A DNA stretch of 64,000 nucleotides. It comes from Candidatus Gastranaerophilales bacterium (GTDB lineage Bacteria > Cyanobacteriota > Vampirovibrionia > Gastranaerophilales > Gastranaerophilaceae). Both the position numbers and the translations under genes were made by a program. The stretch spans positions 1-64,000 of the forward strand of contig JAFQOV010000003.1 of NCBI GenBank assembly GCA_017402995.1, written 5' to 3'. Below the pieces are notes generated by a model. The model was not told where the DNA came from, made no database searches, and was given only the letters and a program-made list of their open reading frames with translations. This document shows, in pieces, positions 62,608 to 64,000 of this stretch; positions within the stretch are counted from its first letter, which is position 1; the number at the start of each line of letters is the position of its first letter.

Positions 62608-64000
62608 TTATTCTTCTCTTCTTTGTTTAACTTTTTCAACAAGTTCATCAAACTCTTCTGCATTTATGCTTTCATGTTCTAATAAAGACATTGCAAGCTC
62701 GTTTAAAATATCTCTGTTTTCTTCAAGAACTTGTTTTGCAACTTTATATCTTTCGTCAATGATTTTTTTGACTTCGTTATCTAATTCAAAAGCAACTTGT
62801 TCAGAATAGTCTTTTGTTTGACCAAAATCTCTACCCATAAAGACATGTTCTTGTGGTTCACCATAGGTCATATTACCCATTTTATCTGACATACCCCATT
62901 GTGTAACCATTTTTCTCGCAATTTTTGTAGCTCTTTGCATGTCGTTTGATGCGCCTGTTGAAACATTATCGCCATAAACAAGCTCTTCTGCTACTCTTCC
63001 GCCTAATAAATCTGTAATATGTGCTAATAATTTTGCGCGAGTTTGGTGTTTTGAATCGTCTTTTGGCGTATACCAAGTTAAACCAAGCGCGCGACCTCTT
63101 GGAATGATTGAGATTTTTTGGACTTCTTCACAATCTTCAACCATTTTCAAGATTACAGCGTGTCCTGCTTCGTGGTAGCTTGTTCTTTCTTTATCTTCTT
63201 GTGTTAAAACAGTAGATTTCTTTTCAATACCTGCAATTACTCTGTCGATTGATTTATCAATGTCGTTCATTGTAATTTCTTCGCCATTGTTTCTTGCTGC
63301 TAAAAGTGCTGCTTCGTTTAATAAGTTTTTAAGGTCTGCACCTGTGAAGCCTGGGACTCTTTTTGCGAGTAATTTTAAATCGACATCACCTGCGAGTTTT
63401 TTATTTTTTGCATGTACTTGTAAAATCTCTTCTCTGCCTTTAACGTCTGGTTCGTTAACATAGATTTGCCTATCGAAACGACCAGGTCTTAATAATGCGC
63501 TATCTAGGATATCAGGCCTATTTGTAGCTGCAATTACGATAATATTTGTATTTTCGTCGAAGCCGTCCATTTCAACAAGTAATTGGTTTAATGTTTGTTC
63601 GCGTTCGTCATGTCCACCGCCCATGCCAGCGCCCCTTTGACGACCAACAGCGTCGATTTCATCAATGAAAATCATGCAAGGTTGATGTTTTTTAGCTTGC
63701 TCAAATAAATCACGAACTCTGCTTGCGCCAACACCGACAAACATTTCAACAAAATCTGAACCAGAGATTGAGAAAAATGGAACACCAGCCTCGCCTGCTA
63801 CTGCTTTTGCCATAAGTGTTTTACCAGTACCTGGAGCGCCGACCAATAATACACCTTTTGGAATTTTGGCACCAAGTTTTGTATATTTTTCGCTATTTTT
63901 TAAGAAGTCAACAATTTCTTCAAGCTCTTGTCTTTCTTCATCAATACCTGCGACATCATTAAAAGTAATTTTAATTTTGTCATCTGCTAACATTTTTGCT
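62608..64000 (-). CDS. ftsH: ATP-dependent zinc metalloprotease FtsH (3' part; 5' end outside window)
   Basis: FtsH is a membrane-bound AAA protease that degrades damaged membrane proteins and regulators. The visible 464 residues begin just before [17 protein letters not shown], the usual start of the ATPase domain. They hold GAPGTGKT (Walker A), IFIDEIDA (Walker B), the second region of homology ([17 protein letters not shown]) and the zinc site HEAGH, with the third ligand in the following helical domain. The N-terminal membrane helices lie beyond the window edge; the Met codon at 63993 is internal, since the frame stays open upstream. Confidence 0.96.
   Translation of the reverse strand, partial: AKMLADDKIKITFNDVAGIDEERQELEEIVDFLKNSEKYTKLGAKIPKGVLLVGAPGTGKTLMAKAVAGEAGVPFFSISGSDFVEMFVGVGASRVRDLFEQAKKHQPCMIFIDEIDAVGRQRGAGMGGGHDEREQTLNQLLVEMDGFDENTNIIVIAATNRPDILDSALLRPGRFDRQIYVNEPDVKGREEILQVHAKNKKLAGDVDLKLLAKRVPGFTGADLKNLLNEAALLAARNNGEEITMNDIDKSIDRVIAGIEKKSTVLTQEDKERTSYHEAGHAVILKMVEDCEEVQKISIIPRGRALGLTWYTPKDDSKHQTRAKLLAHITDLLGGRVAEELVYGDNVSTGASNDMQRATKIARKMVTQWGMSDKMGNMTYGEPQEHVFMGRDFGQTKDYSEQVAFELDNEVKKIIDERYKVAKQVLEENRDILNELAMSLLEHESINAEEFDELVEKVKQRREE

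Noticed and set aside
1-64000. tRNA, rRNA, CRISPR array, insertion sequence, prophage or riboswitch
   Set aside because: I looked at the gaps between genes on both strands. They are mostly under 200 nt, AT-rich, and hold terminators and promoters; no cloverleaf, regular spacer-repeat array, transposase or known riboswitch core was seen.

Overview
The window is 64 kb of AT-rich bacterial chromosome carrying mostly single-copy housekeeping genes packed tightly on both strands. The best fit is a gut-type member of the non-photosynthetic sister lineage of Cyanobacteria (Vampirovibrionia/'Melainabacteria', order Gastranaerophilales). This is an inference. It rests on a Ycf23/DUF561 protein, a Ski2-like helicase of the cyanobacterial/plant kind, a CpcE/PBS-lyase-type HEAT-repeat protein, the DAP route to lysine, the MEP route to isoprenoids (ispG), flagellar chaperones, and several proteins with an 'I/V-S-F-T/G-G/S' motif that I recall from proteins of this order. 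No tRNA, rRNA, CRISPR array, phage or insertion sequence was found.

Layout. 1-5 kb: a cut minus-strand gene, a very unusual glycogen-synthase-like protein with a C-terminal membrane anchor, an HxHP-motif protein, a 65-aa protein and acpS. 4.8-5.8 kb: the rpsF-ssb-rpsR cluster. 5.9-12.7 kb: an M20 peptidase, trpS (with a [4Fe-4S]-type cysteine motif), a large TPR protein and ppdK. 12.7-18.4 kb: an orphan HD-domain protein and the lysine genes dapB-asd-dapA. 18.5-23.3 kb: a GlgC-like nucleotidyltransferase that shares a promoter-region element with the glycogen-synthase-like gene, ycf23, a secreted trypsin-like protease, mnmA and rpmB. 23.4-34.6 kb: a glycosyltransferase operon, yraN, gatA, a TPR protein, a GT-C membrane glycosyltransferase with a phosphoesterase, ispG and a small secreted protein.

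34.6-38.6 kb holds the most surprising block. Three overlapping or abutting genes encode strongly decayed relatives of the antiporter-like complex I subunits NuoL, NuoM and NuoN, with no other complex I gene nearby. 38.7-45 kb: proS, a GatD-like amidotransferase lacking the usual histidine, coaX, dut and the helicase. 45-49.6 kb: HEAT protein, pepA, trmFO, an unlisted 47-aa ORF and an FtsB/DivIC-like protein. 49.6-51.7 kb: a MshEN-like protein and the flaG-fliS-fliT-like trio. 51.7-57.5 kb: two tandem APC permeases, glyQ, DAHP synthase, rnhA and a small ORF. 57.6-64 kb: rmuC, a secreted protein, a UDP-galactopyranose-mutase-like flavoprotein, a zinc-ribbon membrane protein and the 3' part of ftsH.

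Gene expression. Many genes have a clear AGGAG-type ribosome binding site. Ten that lack one instead carry a -10-like hexamer (TANNNT, three of them exact TATAAT) ending exactly 6 or 7 nt before the ATG, the geometry expected for leaderless mRNAs. Seven hairpin-plus-T-tract terminators separate transcription units (an eighth hairpin after dapA is a weaker candidate), three of them placed to serve converging genes.
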